A stretch of 64,000 nt of DNA from Sphingomonas sp. ERG5 (GTDB lineage: Bacteria; Pseudomonadota; Alphaproteobacteria; Sphingomonadales; Sphingomonadaceae): the NCBI RefSeq assembly GCF_000803065.1, contig NZ_JSXI01000085.1:1-64000 (forward strand), given 5' to 3'. A program made the translations under genes and the position numbers. The notes below the pieces were generated by a model. The model saw only the letters and a list, made by a program, of their open reading frames with translations. It made no database searches and was not told the DNA's origin. Shown here in pieces: positions 16,792 to 26,639 of this stretch (positions are counted from its first letter, which is position 1; each line of letters starts with the position of its first letter).

Positions 16792-16962
16792 GGCCCGCTG
16801 GCGCGCGGTGCGCCGCGCCCCGGAACGACCGTCAATCGCCACCGACTGCCGCAAAACCCTGGGCCGGTGATCGTTTTCGGGACAGGGCCGCATCACCTGT
16901 CCAATTCTTCCAATCCCCATGCGCGGCTTGCCGTTATGGCCCTTTCGAAAGGAGCGCGGATC

Positions 16963-17199
16963 ATGCTTTGGAACAGGGCGAAATGTCTCGTCGGCAAGCA
17001 TGAGCGCGCCGGGCGGCTCGCGCATTTCGATGGTGAGATATTCGTCTCGCAGTGCAAAAATTGTGGCACCGCCATGGCCAAGGATTTCGAGCGAGGCTGG
17101 ATCGCGGTCGATGCGAGTCATGGTGCGAAGGGCGACCCGACCAACAAGGCGCTGTTCCTGCCGGCCGATGCGGGGATGGGCGCCGCTCGCGACAAGTGA
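16963..17199 (+). CDS. Small protein with a CxxC pair, unknown function
   Basis: A 78-residue soluble protein. It has an early MLWNRAKCLVGKH segment and a CKNCGTAM pair that could form half of a zinc ribbon; only three cysteines are present in all. AAAGGAG is placed well for ATG 16963, whereas the frame's upstream ATG at 16867 lacks a ribosome site. The C-terminal part is polar and rich in Ala and Gly. I do not recognise a family. It lies between the AraC-type regulator and the convergent trhO gene. Confidence 0.65.
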   Translation: MLWNRAKCLVGKHERAGRLAHFDGEIFVSQCKNCGTAMAKDFERGWIAVDASHGAKGDPTNKALFLPADAGMGAARDK

Positions 17200-17233
17200 G
17201 GGCGGCCGGGCCATTCCAAGCGGCCCCCGCGCA

Positions 17234-18169
17234 TTAGGGCTTGGGCGGGGGCACCGCGCCGACATGGGCCTCGCCACGACCTTGGGCGAGCAGGGTCTGC
17301 CGATGCCGCTCGGCATAACCCGCGCGCTGTTCCGCGTCGCGTGTACCGTGGCAGGCGGGGCAACTGACTCCTTCGACATAGAGTGGTGATTGGCGATCCG
17401 CAGGGCCGACCGGCATGCGGCAGCCATGGCACAGCGCGTGCGTGCCGATGTCGAGGCCGTGCGTCACCGCGACGCGCTGGTCGAAGACGAAGCATTCACC
17501 CTCCCAGCGGCTGTCGGCGGCAGGCACGTCCTCGAGATATTTGAGAATGCCGCCGTGGAGGTGATAGACCTCGTCCAGTCCTTCGGCCTTGAGGAAAGCG
17601 GTGGCCTTTTCGCAGCGGATGCCGCCGGTGCAGAACATCGCGACCTTCGGCTTTTCCGCGCCGCCGCCAAGCAGCGTGTCGCGATGGGCGCGGAACCAGG
17701 CGGGGAATTCGCTGAAGCTGTGCGTCTTCGGATCGATCGCGCCGGCGAAGCTGCCGATCGCGACTTCATAATCGTTGCGCGTGTCGATGACGATCGTGTC
17801 GGGCCGCTCGATCAACGCGTTCCACTCGGCGGGCTTCACATAATGGCCGACATCCGTGAGTGGGTCGATGTCGGGCTCGCCCATCGTCACGATCTCGCGC
17901 TTGAGCCGGACTTTCATGCGATGGAAAGGCATGGTCTCGGCCTGGCTGTCCTTGACCTCAAGATCGGCGCAGCCGGGGAGGGTGCGGATATGCGCGAGCA
18001 CCGCCTCGATCGCGTCGGGCGTGCCGGCGATGGTGCCGTTGATTCCTTCGCGGGCGAGCAGCAATGTGCCCTTGATCGCGCTCGATGTGCACAGGTCGAG
18101 CAACGGCGCGCGCAACGCCACAGGATCAGGGAAGCGGGCAAAGCGGTACAAGGCGGCGACTCGAATCAT
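17234..18169 (-). CDS. trhO: tRNA uridine(34) hydroxylase, rhodanese-related
   Basis: A 311-residue protein of the TrhO/YceA family. The N-terminal acylphosphatase-like region (LLLAREGINGTIAGTPDAIEAV) precedes a rhodanese domain with VIDTRNDYEVAIGSFAGAIDP and the active-site loop FCTGGIRCEKA. Cys180 is the catalytic cysteine. A Cys-rich tail (CFVFD...CHGCRMP...CPACHGT) is also typical. Family members catalyse oxygen-dependent 5-hydroxylation of uridine-34 in tRNA. I used ATG 18169 (MIRVAALYRFA); the frame reads further upstream but overlaps glpD. It is 11 bases downstream of glpD and likely co-transcribed. Confidence 0.9.
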   Translation of the reverse strand: MIRVAALYRFARFPDPVALRAPLLDLCTSSAIKGTLLLAREGINGTIAGTPDAIEAVLAHIRTLPGCADLEVKDSQAETMPFHRMKVRLKREIVTMGEPDIDPLTDVGHYVKPAEWNALIERPDTIVIDTRNDYEVAIGSFAGAIDPKTHSFSEFPAWFRAHRDTLLGGGAEKPKVAMFCTGGIRCEKATAFLKAEGLDEVYHLHGGILKYLEDVPAADSRWEGECFVFDQRVAVTHGLDIGTHALCHGCRMPVGPADRQSPLYVEGVSCPACHGTRDAEQRAGYAERHRQTLLAQGRGEAHVGAVPPPKP

Positions 18170-18180
18170 CGGGACGTCAT

Positions 18181-19650
18181 TCAACCTGGAAACGTATTCG
18201 TCCACCATGTTGCGAAATGCTGGCGCTGTTCGGGCGTCAAATGCAGCCCCATCTTGCTGCGGCGCATCAGCGCATCTTCGGGAGCGCGCGCCCATTCGCG
18301 ATCATGCATCCAGCGCGCCTCGACCTCAGTCAGGCCGCCGCCGAGATCGGAACCCATGCCCGGTTCGTCTTTAATCCCGGCGAGCATCTCGTCGAGCAAC
18401 GCGCCATAGGCATGGGCCATGCGCGCTGATCGTGCCTCGCCAAGGAATGGCCAGCGTGCGCGGACACTCGCCAGGAGCGCATTCCAGCCTTGCGCGCCGG
18501 CGCCCGGAAACAGGCGATCGCGGGTGACGTGGCGCTCCTTGAATCCGAGTGGGTCGGCCAGCTTGCCCAGGGCCTCTTCGGCCAGATGCCGTGCAGTGGT
18601 GATCTTGCCCCCGAACACCGAGAGCAAGGCGGGGCCATGAGTATCGAGCTCGAGCACATAATCGCGCGTCACTGCCTTCGCCTCGCTCGCCCCATCGTCG
18701 TAGAGCGGGCGCACGCCCGACCAGTTCGAGGTAACATCGGCGGGCGTGATCTGGGCGATGAAATGCCGGTTCACCGCGTCGCAGAGATAGGCGATCTCAT
18801 CATCCGAGATGATGGCATCCTCGGGCCGGTCGACCGGGATGTCGGTGGTGCCGATCTCGGTGAAGCTGCCCTGATAGGGGATGGCGAAGACGATCCGCCG
18901 GTCGGGCTGTTGCAGCATATAGGCATGGTCGCCGTCGAACAGGCGCGGCACGACGATATGGCTGCCCTTGACCAGACGCACGTCGGACTTCGCGTTGACG
19001 CCGAGCTGGCCGAGCATCTGGTGTACCCAGGGGCCTGCGGCATTGACCAGCGCGCGCGCCGCGACGGTGCGTCCGTCGGACAATGTCGCTTGCCACAGAT
19101 CGCCCTCCCGCCGTGCCGACTCGAGCGCTGTGCACACCGCGATCTCCGCGCCGTTGTTGGCTGCGTCCATCGCGTTGAGCATGGTGAAGCGCGAATCGTC
19201 GACGAACGCGTCGGAATAGACGAAGCCGCGATCACCGCCCTGCAGCGGCGCGATATAGGCGCTATCGCTCTTGCGCAGCCCGCGCGAGCGCGCGAGTGAG
19301 ATCCGGCCGCCGAGGAAATCGTAGAGATACAGGCCGAGCCGCACCATCCACCATGGGCGCACGGCATTTTCCTGCGGCAGCACGAAACGCATCGGGCGGA
19401 TGATATGCGAGGCCGCCTTCACCAGCCGCTCGCGTTCCCGGAGCGCTTCGGCGACCAGCTTGAAGTCATAATATTCGAGATAGCGCAGCCCGCCATGGAT
19501 CAGCTTGGTCGACGCCGATGAGGTATGGGCGGCGAGATCGTCGCGCTCGACCAGCAGCACCTTGAGCCCAAGCAGCGAGGCTTCGCGCGCGATCGCGCAG
19601 CCATTGATGCCGCCGCCGATGATGAGGAGATCATATGTCACCGTTGTCAT
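18181..19650 (-). CDS. glpD: Glycerol-3-phosphate dehydrogenase
   Basis: A 489-residue FAD-dependent, membrane-associated dehydrogenase that oxidises sn-glycerol-3-phosphate to dihydroxyacetone phosphate and passes electrons to quinone. The N-terminal FAD-binding motif is DLLIIGGGINGCAIAREAS. The family motif SSASTKLIHGGLRYLEYYDF follows near residue 42. The C-terminal helical cap domain (residues 380 onward) is complete. I chose ATG 19650 (MTTVTYDLLIIGGG). It heads a likely two-gene unit with trhO. The start of the str operon promoter lies 137 bases away on the other strand. Confidence 0.95.
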   Translation of the reverse strand: MTTVTYDLLIIGGGINGCAIAREASLLGLKVLLVERDDLAAHTSSASTKLIHGGLRYLEYYDFKLVAEALRERERLVKAASHIIRPMRFVLPQENAVRPWWMVRLGLYLYDFLGGRISLARSRGLRKSDSAYIAPLQGGDRGFVYSDAFVDDSRFTMLNAMDAANNGAEIAVCTALESARREGDLWQATLSDGRTVAARALVNAAGPWVHQMLGQLGVNAKSDVRLVKGSHIVVPRLFDGDHAYMLQQPDRRIVFAIPYQGSFTEIGTTDIPVDRPEDAIISDDEIAYLCDAVNRHFIAQITPADVTSNWSGVRPLYDDGASEAKAVTRDYVLELDTHGPALLSVFGGKITTARHLAEEALGKLADPLGFKERHVTRDRLFPGAGAQGWNALLASVRARWPFLGEARSARMAHAYGALLDEMLAGIKDEPGMGSDLGGGLTEVEARWMHDREWARAPEDALMRRSKMGLHLTPEQRQHFATWWTNTFPG

Positions 19651-19786
19651 GTTCTCGCTCTTAGCTATTTGCCCGCCGCATGTCGAAGGGCGCGTGCCAC
19701 TCTGCCGTTGTTCTTGAAAGAAGAACGATATTTCGACAAGCTCGACTGAATTGGAACGCGGTTGCCGGGTTCGGCTCACGCCGCCA

Positions 19787-19815
19787 TTGACCACCCCCGA
19801 GTCGGCCTGTATAGG
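19787..19815 (+). promoter_or_regulatory. Predicted sigma-70 promoter of the str operon
   Basis: TTGACC (19787-19792) and TATAGG (19810-19815) are separated by 17 bases, close to the sigma-70 consensus. They lie about 155 bases before rpsL, in the only long gap ahead of the ribosomal cluster. The transcript would carry a leader with small hairpins and then GAAAGGTGAAGG before the rpsL ATG. A truncated copy of the palindrome word (TTTCGACAAGCTCGAC) sits just upstream at 19733-19748. Confidence 0.6.
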
Positions 19816-19971
19816 CGCCGCTGCCCCGGAGGACCTGTTCCCCCTGGGCTGCTTGAACATTGCTGGATGCATTCCAGGGCCAAGGAAGGCGATATGCTTT
19901 CCGATGGTCCTTTTTGTATTCTTAGGCGCTTCGGCTCCAGCAAAGTAACCATTTGAAAGGTGAAGGCTTCA

Positions 19972-20343
19972 ATGCCGACGATTAACCAGCTGGTCCGCAA
20001 GGGCCGCGATCCGCAGAAGGCCAAGTCCAAGGTCCCTGCAATGGAGCAGAACCCGCAGAAGCGCGGCGTTTGCACCCGTGTCTACACCACCACCCCGAAA
20101 AAGCCGAACTCGGCTCTCCGCAAGGTTGCCAAGGTTCGCCTGACCAACCAGCGCGAAGTCATCAGCTATATCCCGGGTGAAGGCCACAACCTGCAGGAGC
20201 ACTCGGTCGTGCTGATCCGCGGCGGTCGTGTTCGCGATCTTCCCGGCGTTCGCTACCATGTGCTGCGCGGTGTGCTCGACACACAGGGCGTGAAGGATCG
20301 CCGCCAGTCGCGTTCCAAGTACGGCGCCAAGCGTCCGAAGTAA
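19972..20343 (+). CDS. rpsL: 30S ribosomal protein S12
   Basis: This 123-residue decoding-site protein contains the conserved TPKKPNSALRKVAKVRL loop with Lys43. At the second streptomycin-relevant position the sequence is GGRVRDLPGVRYH: codon CGC gives Arg88, where most bacteria have Lys. Lys-to-Arg at this position is a known streptomycin-resistance change in E. coli and Mycobacterium. Start ATG 19972 (MPTINQLVRKG) follows AAAGGTGAAGG. First gene of the str operon; rpsG follows 51 bases on. Confidence 0.99.
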   Translation: MPTINQLVRKGRDPQKAKSKVPAMEQNPQKRGVCTRVYTTTPKKPNSALRKVAKVRLTNQREVISYIPGEGHNLQEHSVVLIRGGRVRDLPGVRYHVLRGVLDTQGVKDRRQSRSKYGAKRPK

Positions 20344-20394
20344 GCCGGTCGGCTCACGTCCGACCAACAGGCTGAAGTTTAGAAGGAAATTGAA

Positions 20395-20865
20395 ATGGCA
20401 CGTCGTCGTCGCCCAGAAAAGCGTATCATCCTGCCTGATCCCAAATATGGTGATGAGGTTCTCTCCAAGTTCATGAATTCGGTCATGCTCGACGGCAAGA
20501 AGTCCGTTGCGGAATTGATCGTCTATGGTGCGTTCGAAACCGTCGAGCAGCGCGCGAAGAAGGACCCGCTCAGCGTGTTCCATGACGCGCTCGCCAATGT
20601 GAAGCCGGGCATCGAAGTTCGCAGCCGCCGTGTCGGTGGTGCGACCTATCAGGTCCCGGTCGAAGTGCGCCCCGAGCGCGCTCAGGCACTGGCGATCCGC
20701 TGGCTGATCAATGCGGCGCGCTCGCGCAGCGAGCACACGATGGCCGCACGGCTGTCTGGCGAGCTGCTGGATGCGGCGAACAATCGCGGCAACGCGGTCA
20801 AGAAGCGTGAAGACACGCATCGCATGGCCGAAGCCAACCGCGCCTTCTCGCACTACCGCTGGTAA
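20395..20865 (+). CDS. rpsG: 30S ribosomal protein S7
   Basis: This 156-residue protein initiates assembly of the 30S head and binds the 3' major domain of 16S rRNA. The start MARRRRPEKRIILPDPKYGD and the region VEVRPERAQALAIRWLINAAR are typical of S7, as is the C-terminal SHYRW. Length matches the usual short form of about 156 residues. AGAAGGAAATTGAA precedes the ATG. It lies between rpsL and fusA. In E. coli S7 represses this operon; I could not identify its binding site here. Confidence 0.99.
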   Translation: MARRRRPEKRIILPDPKYGDEVLSKFMNSVMLDGKKSVAELIVYGAFETVEQRAKKDPLSVFHDALANVKPGIEVRSRRVGGATYQVPVEVRPERAQALAIRWLINAARSRSEHTMAARLSGELLDAANNRGNAVKKREDTHRMAEANRAFSHYRW

Positions 20866-20918
20866 ACCTCTTTGTTGCCGGTCTTTTGCCGGTAACACCG
20901 ACTACCTATATCGGACAG

Positions 20919-20938
20919 GCCGGGGCGTGAGCCCCGGC
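20919..20938 (+). promoter_or_regulatory. GNRA-capped hairpin between rpsG and fusA
   Basis: GCCGGGGC (20919-20926), a GTGA loop and GCCCCGGC (20931-20938) form a perfect 8-base stem capped by a stable GNRA tetraloop. It lies 25 bases before the fusA start, followed by TTCTCC rather than a long T tract. It may stabilise or process the mRNA, or partly attenuate, rather than act as a full terminator. Confidence 0.5.
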
Positions 20939-20963
20939 TTCTCCACATCCCAAGGAACCGATC

Positions 20964-23039
<2,076 letters not shown>

Positions 23040-23116
23040 CTTGAAATAGGTCGTTAAGGGGCCGCGTTCGCGTGGCGCCCAGAAGGCCGCGAATCTGATT
23101 CTAGAAGGTAGGAAAA

Positions 23117-24310
23117 ATGGCGAAAGCAAAGTTCGAGCGGACCAAGCCGCATCTCAACATCGGCACGATCGGCCATGTCGATCACGGCAAGACGTCGCTG
23201 ACGGCTGCGATCACCAAGGTGCTCGCTGAAACCGGCGGTGCGACCTTCACCAGCTACGCAAACATCGACAAGGCTCCGGAAGAGCGCGAGCGCGGCATCA
23301 CGATCTCGACCGCACACGTCGAGTATGAGACGACCGCACGTCACTACGCGCACGTCGATTGCCCGGGCCACGCCGATTATGTGAAGAACATGATCACCGG
23401 TGCTGCCCAGATGGACGGCGCGATCCTGGTCGTGTCGGCTACCGACGGCCCGATGCCGCAGACTCGCGAGCACATCCTGCTCGCTCGTCAGGTCGGCGTG
23501 CCGACGATGGTTGTGTTCATGAACAAGGTCGATCTGGTCGACGACGAGGAAATCCTCGAGCTGGTCGAGATGGAAATCCGCGAGCTGCTCTCGAAGTATG
23601 ATTTTGACGGCGACAACATTCCGGTCATCCGTGGCTCGGCTGTTGCGGCACTCGAAGACAAGACGCCTGAGATCGGCCATGACGCCGTCCTCAAGCTGAT
23701 GGCAGCGGTTGACGAATATCTGCCGCAGCCCGAGCGTCCGCTCGACAAGCCGTTCATGATGCCGATCGAAGACGTGTTCTCGATCTCGGGTCGTGGCACG
23801 GTCGTCACCGGCCGCGTCGAGACCGGCGTTGTGAAGGTCGGTGAGGAAGTCGAAATCGTCGGCATCCACCCGGAAGTTCGCAAGACCGTCGTCACCGGCG
23901 TTGAAATGTTCCGCAAGCTGCTCGACCAGGGCCAGGCTGGCGACAACGTTGGTGCGCTGATCCGTGGCGTTGCACGCGACGAAGTCGAGCGTGGCCAGGT
24001 TCTCTGCAAGCCAGGCTCGATCAAGCCGCACACCGACTTCCAGTCGGAAGTGTATGTGCTGTCGAAGGACGAAGGTGGCCGTCACACGCCGTTCTTCGCC
24101 AACTATCGTCCGCAGTTCTACTTCCGTACCACGGACGTGACCGGCACCGTCGAGCTGCCTGAGGGCACCGAAATGGTCATGCCGGGCGACAACATCGCAC
24201 TGGGCGTCAAGCTCATTGCGCCGATCGCGATGGACGTTGGTCAGCGCTTCACGATCCGTGAAGGTGGCCGGACCGTCGGTTCGGGTATTGTCAGCGGCAT
24301 CTCGAAGTAA
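23117..24310 (+). CDS. tuf: Elongation factor Tu
   Basis: This 397-residue GTPase delivers aminoacyl-tRNA to the ribosome. The P loop is GHVDHGKTSL near residue 19, with DCPGHADY near residue 81 and NKVD near residue 136. Domains 2 and 3 are complete and the protein ends GIVSGISK. AGAAGGTAGG precedes the ATG. It is last in the str operon and is followed by a strong terminator-like hairpin at 24324-24362. No second tuf copy is seen in this window. Confidence 0.99.
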   Translation: MAKAKFERTKPHLNIGTIGHVDHGKTSLTAAITKVLAETGGATFTSYANIDKAPEERERGITISTAHVEYETTARHYAHVDCPGHADYVKNMITGAAQMDGAILVVSATDGPMPQTREHILLARQVGVPTMVVFMNKVDLVDDEEILELVEMEIRELLSKYDFDGDNIPVIRGSAVAALEDKTPEIGHDAVLKLMAAVDEYLPQPERPLDKPFMMPIEDVFSISGRGTVVTGRVETGVVKVGEEVEIVGIHPEVRKTVVTGVEMFRKLLDQGQAGDNVGALIRGVARDEVERGQVLCKPGSIKPHTDFQSEVYVLSKDEGGRHTPFFANYRPQFYFRTTDVTGTVELPEGTEMVMPGDNIALGVKLIAPIAMDVGQRFTIREGGRTVGSGIVSGISK

Positions 24311-24323
24311 TATAGACGCGCCT

Positions 24324-24374
24324 CCGCCCGATTCCCTGTCTTCGCGACAGGGAGTCGGGCGGTTGCTATTTTCG
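24324..24374 (+). terminator. Terminator-like hairpin after tuf
   Basis: CCGCCCGA-TCCCTGTC, a TTCG loop and CGACAGGGA-TCGGGCGG form a stem of about 17 pairs (24324-24362). It is capped by a stable UUCG loop and followed by TTGCTATTTTCG. It separates the str genes from the S10 genes, so rpsJ may depend on its own promoter or on partial read-through. Confidence 0.7.
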
Positions 24375-24383
24375 TGAACAACC

Positions 24384-24413
24384 AAAGAGTTGCCGCCAGG
24401 CAACCCGCTCTTT
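24384..24413 (+). promoter_or_regulatory. Two-tier hairpin in the rpsJ leader
   Basis: AAAGAG-TTGCC (24384-24394) pairs with GGCAA (24399-24403) and, across a CCCG bulge, CTCTTT (24408-24413). The structure ends 18 bases before the rpsJ ATG, close to its ribosome site. Position suggests a leader element of the S10 operon. In E. coli protein L4 acts on the S10 leader; no direct sequence match to that leader is claimed. Confidence 0.45.
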
Positions 24414-24431
24414 CGCATCGGTAGGGATTAA

Positions 24432-24743
24432 ATGGAAACGCAGAATATCCGTATTCGTCTGAAGGCATTCGATCATCGTGTGCTCGATCAGGCGACCGGC
24501 GACATCGCCGACACGGCGCGCCGCACTGGTGCCCTTATTCGCGGTCCGATCCCTTTGCCGACGCGTATCGAGAAGTTCACGGTCAACCGCGGACCGCACA
24601 TCGACAAGAAGTCGCGTGAGCAGTTCGAGGTTCGCACCTACAAGCGGATGCTGGACATTGTTCAGCCGACCCCGCAGACGGTAGACGCGCTGATGAAGCT
24701 CGATCTCGCAGCGGGTGTAGACGTGGAGATCAAGCTGGCCTAA
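24432..24743 (+). CDS. rpsJ: 30S ribosomal protein S10 (NusE)
   Basis: A 103-residue protein of the 30S head that also acts as NusE in transcription antitermination with NusB. Landmarks are METQNIRIRLKAFDHRVLDQAT at the start, the loop GPIPLPTRIEKFTVNRGPHIDKKSREQFE, and the C-terminal VDVEIKL. Length is standard. First gene of the S10 operon. An unusually long, structured gap of 198 bases separates it from rplC. Confidence 0.99.
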   Translation: METQNIRIRLKAFDHRVLDQATGDIADTARRTGALIRGPIPLPTRIEKFTVNRGPHIDKKSREQFEVRTYKRMLDIVQPTPQTVDALMKLDLAAGVDVEIKLA

Positions 24744-24799
24744 AGGCCGCTGCTCCACACGAGATTCGGTTCCGCTTCGGCGGCACCTGATAAGGGATA

Positions 24800-24935
24800 C
24801 CGCCCAGCTTGCTGGGGTCTGCGTCCCCCGTCACGTTTCCTCACGGAAACACCAGCCCGGGACGGGGCACGTACAAAATCGCTGGGCTGACACGCACGTC
24901 GGAAATCGTTCCGGCGTGCCTCTGTAATAAGGAGC
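24800..24935 (+). promoter_or_regulatory. Structured spacer between rpsJ and rplC (candidate cis-regulatory RNA)
   Basis: Several perfect stems are present. CCCAGC-TT-GCTGGG spans 24803-24816. GTTTCC-TCAC-GGAAAC spans 24835-24850, enclosed by CCCGTC (24827-24832) with GACGGG (24861-24866). CAGCCC (24853-24858) can pair with GGGCTG (24884-24889), which conflicts with the enclosing stem unless a pseudoknot forms. CCCAGC at 24803 can alternatively pair with GCTGGG at 24881-24886. Mutually exclusive pairings just before the rplC ribosome site are the design of a regulatory leader. No known family was recognised. Confidence 0.5.
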
Positions 24936-24941
24936 ATGATC

Positions 24942-25697
24942 ATGCGCACAGGCGTGATCGCGAAGAAAATGGGGATGACCCGCTTGTTCAAGGATGATGG
25001 GCGCCACGTGCCCGTCACCGTTCTTGCACTTGAGGGCAACCAGGTTGTGGCCGTTCGCGAGGCCGATCGTGATGGGTATGTTGCCGTCCAGCTGGGCGCC
25101 GGCGTTGCCAAAGCGAAAAACGTTTCCAAGCCGCAGCGCGGCCACTTCGGCAAGGCCGAAGTCGAGCCCAAGGCGAAGCTTGCAGAATTCCGTGTGTCCG
25201 AGGACGCCGTGCTCGCAGTGGGCGCCGAGATTTCGGCTGACCATTATGTTGCCGGCCAGATCGTCGACATTCAGGGCGTGACCCAGGGTAAGGGTTTCCA
25301 GGGCGGTATGAAGCGCTGGGGCTTCGGCGGTCTGCGTGCCACCCACGGCGTGTCCGTCTCGCACCGTTCGCTCGGTTCGACCGGTCAACGCCAGGATCCG
25401 GGCAAGGTCTTCAAGAACAAGAAGATGGCCGGTCACATGGGTGACAAGAACCGCACTCAGCAGAATCTCGAAATCGTGTCGACCGACGTCGAGCGCGGCC
25501 TGATCTTCGTCAAGGGCTCGGTGCCCGGCTCGAAGGGCGGCTGGTTGCTCGTCAAGGACTCGGTCAAGGTCGCGCGTCACGCCGATGCGCCGTACCCCGC
25601 CGGTCTGAAGGCCGCCGCGAACAGCAACAACGCTCCCGCTGAAACGCCCGCTGAGGATGTTCCGGCCGTGGAAGCGACCGAAGGCCAGGAGGGCTGA
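24942..25697 (+). CDS. rplC: 50S ribosomal protein L3
   Basis: This 251-residue protein is a primary 23S rRNA binder near the peptidyl-transferase centre. Landmarks are MRTGVIAKKMGMTRLF at the start and GVTQGKGFQGGMKRWGF...THGVSVSHRSLGSTGQRQDPGKVFKNKKMAGHMG in the middle. An Ala/Glu/Pro-rich acidic tail of about 35 residues extends beyond the E. coli length. I chose ATG 24942 because TAAGGAG is seven bases upstream; the ATG at 24936 is too close to it. Confidence 0.98.
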   Translation: MRTGVIAKKMGMTRLFKDDGRHVPVTVLALEGNQVVAVREADRDGYVAVQLGAGVAKAKNVSKPQRGHFGKAEVEPKAKLAEFRVSEDAVLAVGAEISADHYVAGQIVDIQGVTQGKGFQGGMKRWGFGGLRATHGVSVSHRSLGSTGQRQDPGKVFKNKKMAGHMGDKNRTQQNLEIVSTDVERGLIFVKGSVPGSKGGWLLVKDSVKVARHADAPYPAGLKAAANSNNAPAETPAEDVPAVEATEGQEG

Positions 25698-25699
25698 AC

Positions 25700-26329
25700 A
25701 TGAAGGTCAAGATTCAGTCCTTCGACGCCAAGGCGAAAGCTTCGGACATCGAGCTCAACGATGAGGTCTTCGGCCTCGATCCGCGCCCGGATATCCTGCA
25801 CCGCGTCGTCACCTGGCAGCTCGAAAAGCGCCGCGCCACCGCGCGTGGCACGCGCGAGCGCGCCGATGTCGCCCGCACGGGCAAGAAGTTCGGTCGCCAG
25901 AAGGGCGGCGGTACGGCACGTCACGGCGATCGCCGCGCGCCGATCTTCGTCGGTGGTGGTAAGGCTCACGGCGCCCGCGTCCGTGACTTCAATCCATCGC
26001 TCAACAAGAAGATTCGCGCACTCGGCCTGAAGATGGCACTGTCGACCCACGCTCAGGCGGGTTCGCTGGTGGTCATGGACAGCCTGGCGGTTGCGGAGAG
26101 CAAGACCAAGACGCTGATCGCGGATTGGGCCAAGCTCGGCCTCGGCAAGACCGCGCTCGTCATTGACGGCGACATGGTCGACAACAGCTTCGCGCTGGCT
26201 GCGGGCAATCTTCATACGATCAACGTGATGCCGGCTGCCGGCGCCAACGTTTACGACATCCTGAAGCACGACACGCTGGTCCTGACCCGCGCTGCCGTCG
26301 AGAAGCTGGAGGCGCGCTTCAATGGCTAA
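25700..26329 (+). CDS. rplD: 50S ribosomal protein L4
   Basis: A 209-residue protein with a globular domain and the long loop that lines the exit tunnel (GKKFGRQKGGGTARHGDRRAPIFVGGGKAHG). In E. coli L4 is also the autogenous repressor of the S10 operon. The start lies two bases after rplC stops. Its end overlaps rplW by eight bases, which points to coupled translation. Confidence 0.98.
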   Translation: MKVKIQSFDAKAKASDIELNDEVFGLDPRPDILHRVVTWQLEKRRATARGTRERADVARTGKKFGRQKGGGTARHGDRRAPIFVGGGKAHGARVRDFNPSLNKKIRALGLKMALSTHAQAGSLVVMDSLAVAESKTKTLIADWAKLGLGKTALVIDGDMVDNSFALAAGNLHTINVMPAAGANVYDILKHDTLVLTRAAVEKLEARFNG

Positions 26330-26636
26330 AAAGCAGAAGGCGGACATCGATACGCGTCATTACGACGTGATCGTTGCGCCCCACATCACCGAGAAGGCGA
26401 CCTTGCTCAGCGAGCATAACGCGGTCGTGTTCAAGGTTGCCGGCGATGCCACCAAGCCCGAGATCAAGGCTGCCGTCGAGGCGCTGTTCTCGGTCAAGGT
26501 CCTGGGGGTCAATACGATCGTCCAGAAGGGCAAGACCAAGAAGTGGAAGGGCGTGCCCTACACCAAGTCCGATGTGAAGAAGGCGATCGTGACGCTGGCT
26601 GACGGCCAGTCCATCGACGTGACCACGGGAATTTAA
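26322..26636 (+). CDS. rplW: 50S ribosomal protein L23
   Basis: A 104-residue protein at the tunnel exit and docking site for trigger factor and SRP. Family landmarks are HYDVIVAPHITEKATLLSE near residue 13 and the basic loop KGKTKKWKGVPYTKSDVKKAIVTL. The ATG sits inside the end of rplD and the stop is three bases before rplB. Length is normal. Confidence 0.98.
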   Translation: MAKKQKADIDTRHYDVIVAPHITEKATLLSEHNAVVFKVAGDATKPEIKAAVEALFSVKVLGVNTIVQKGKTKKWKGVPYTKSDVKKAIVTLADGQSIDVTTGI

Positions 26637-26639
26637 GCC

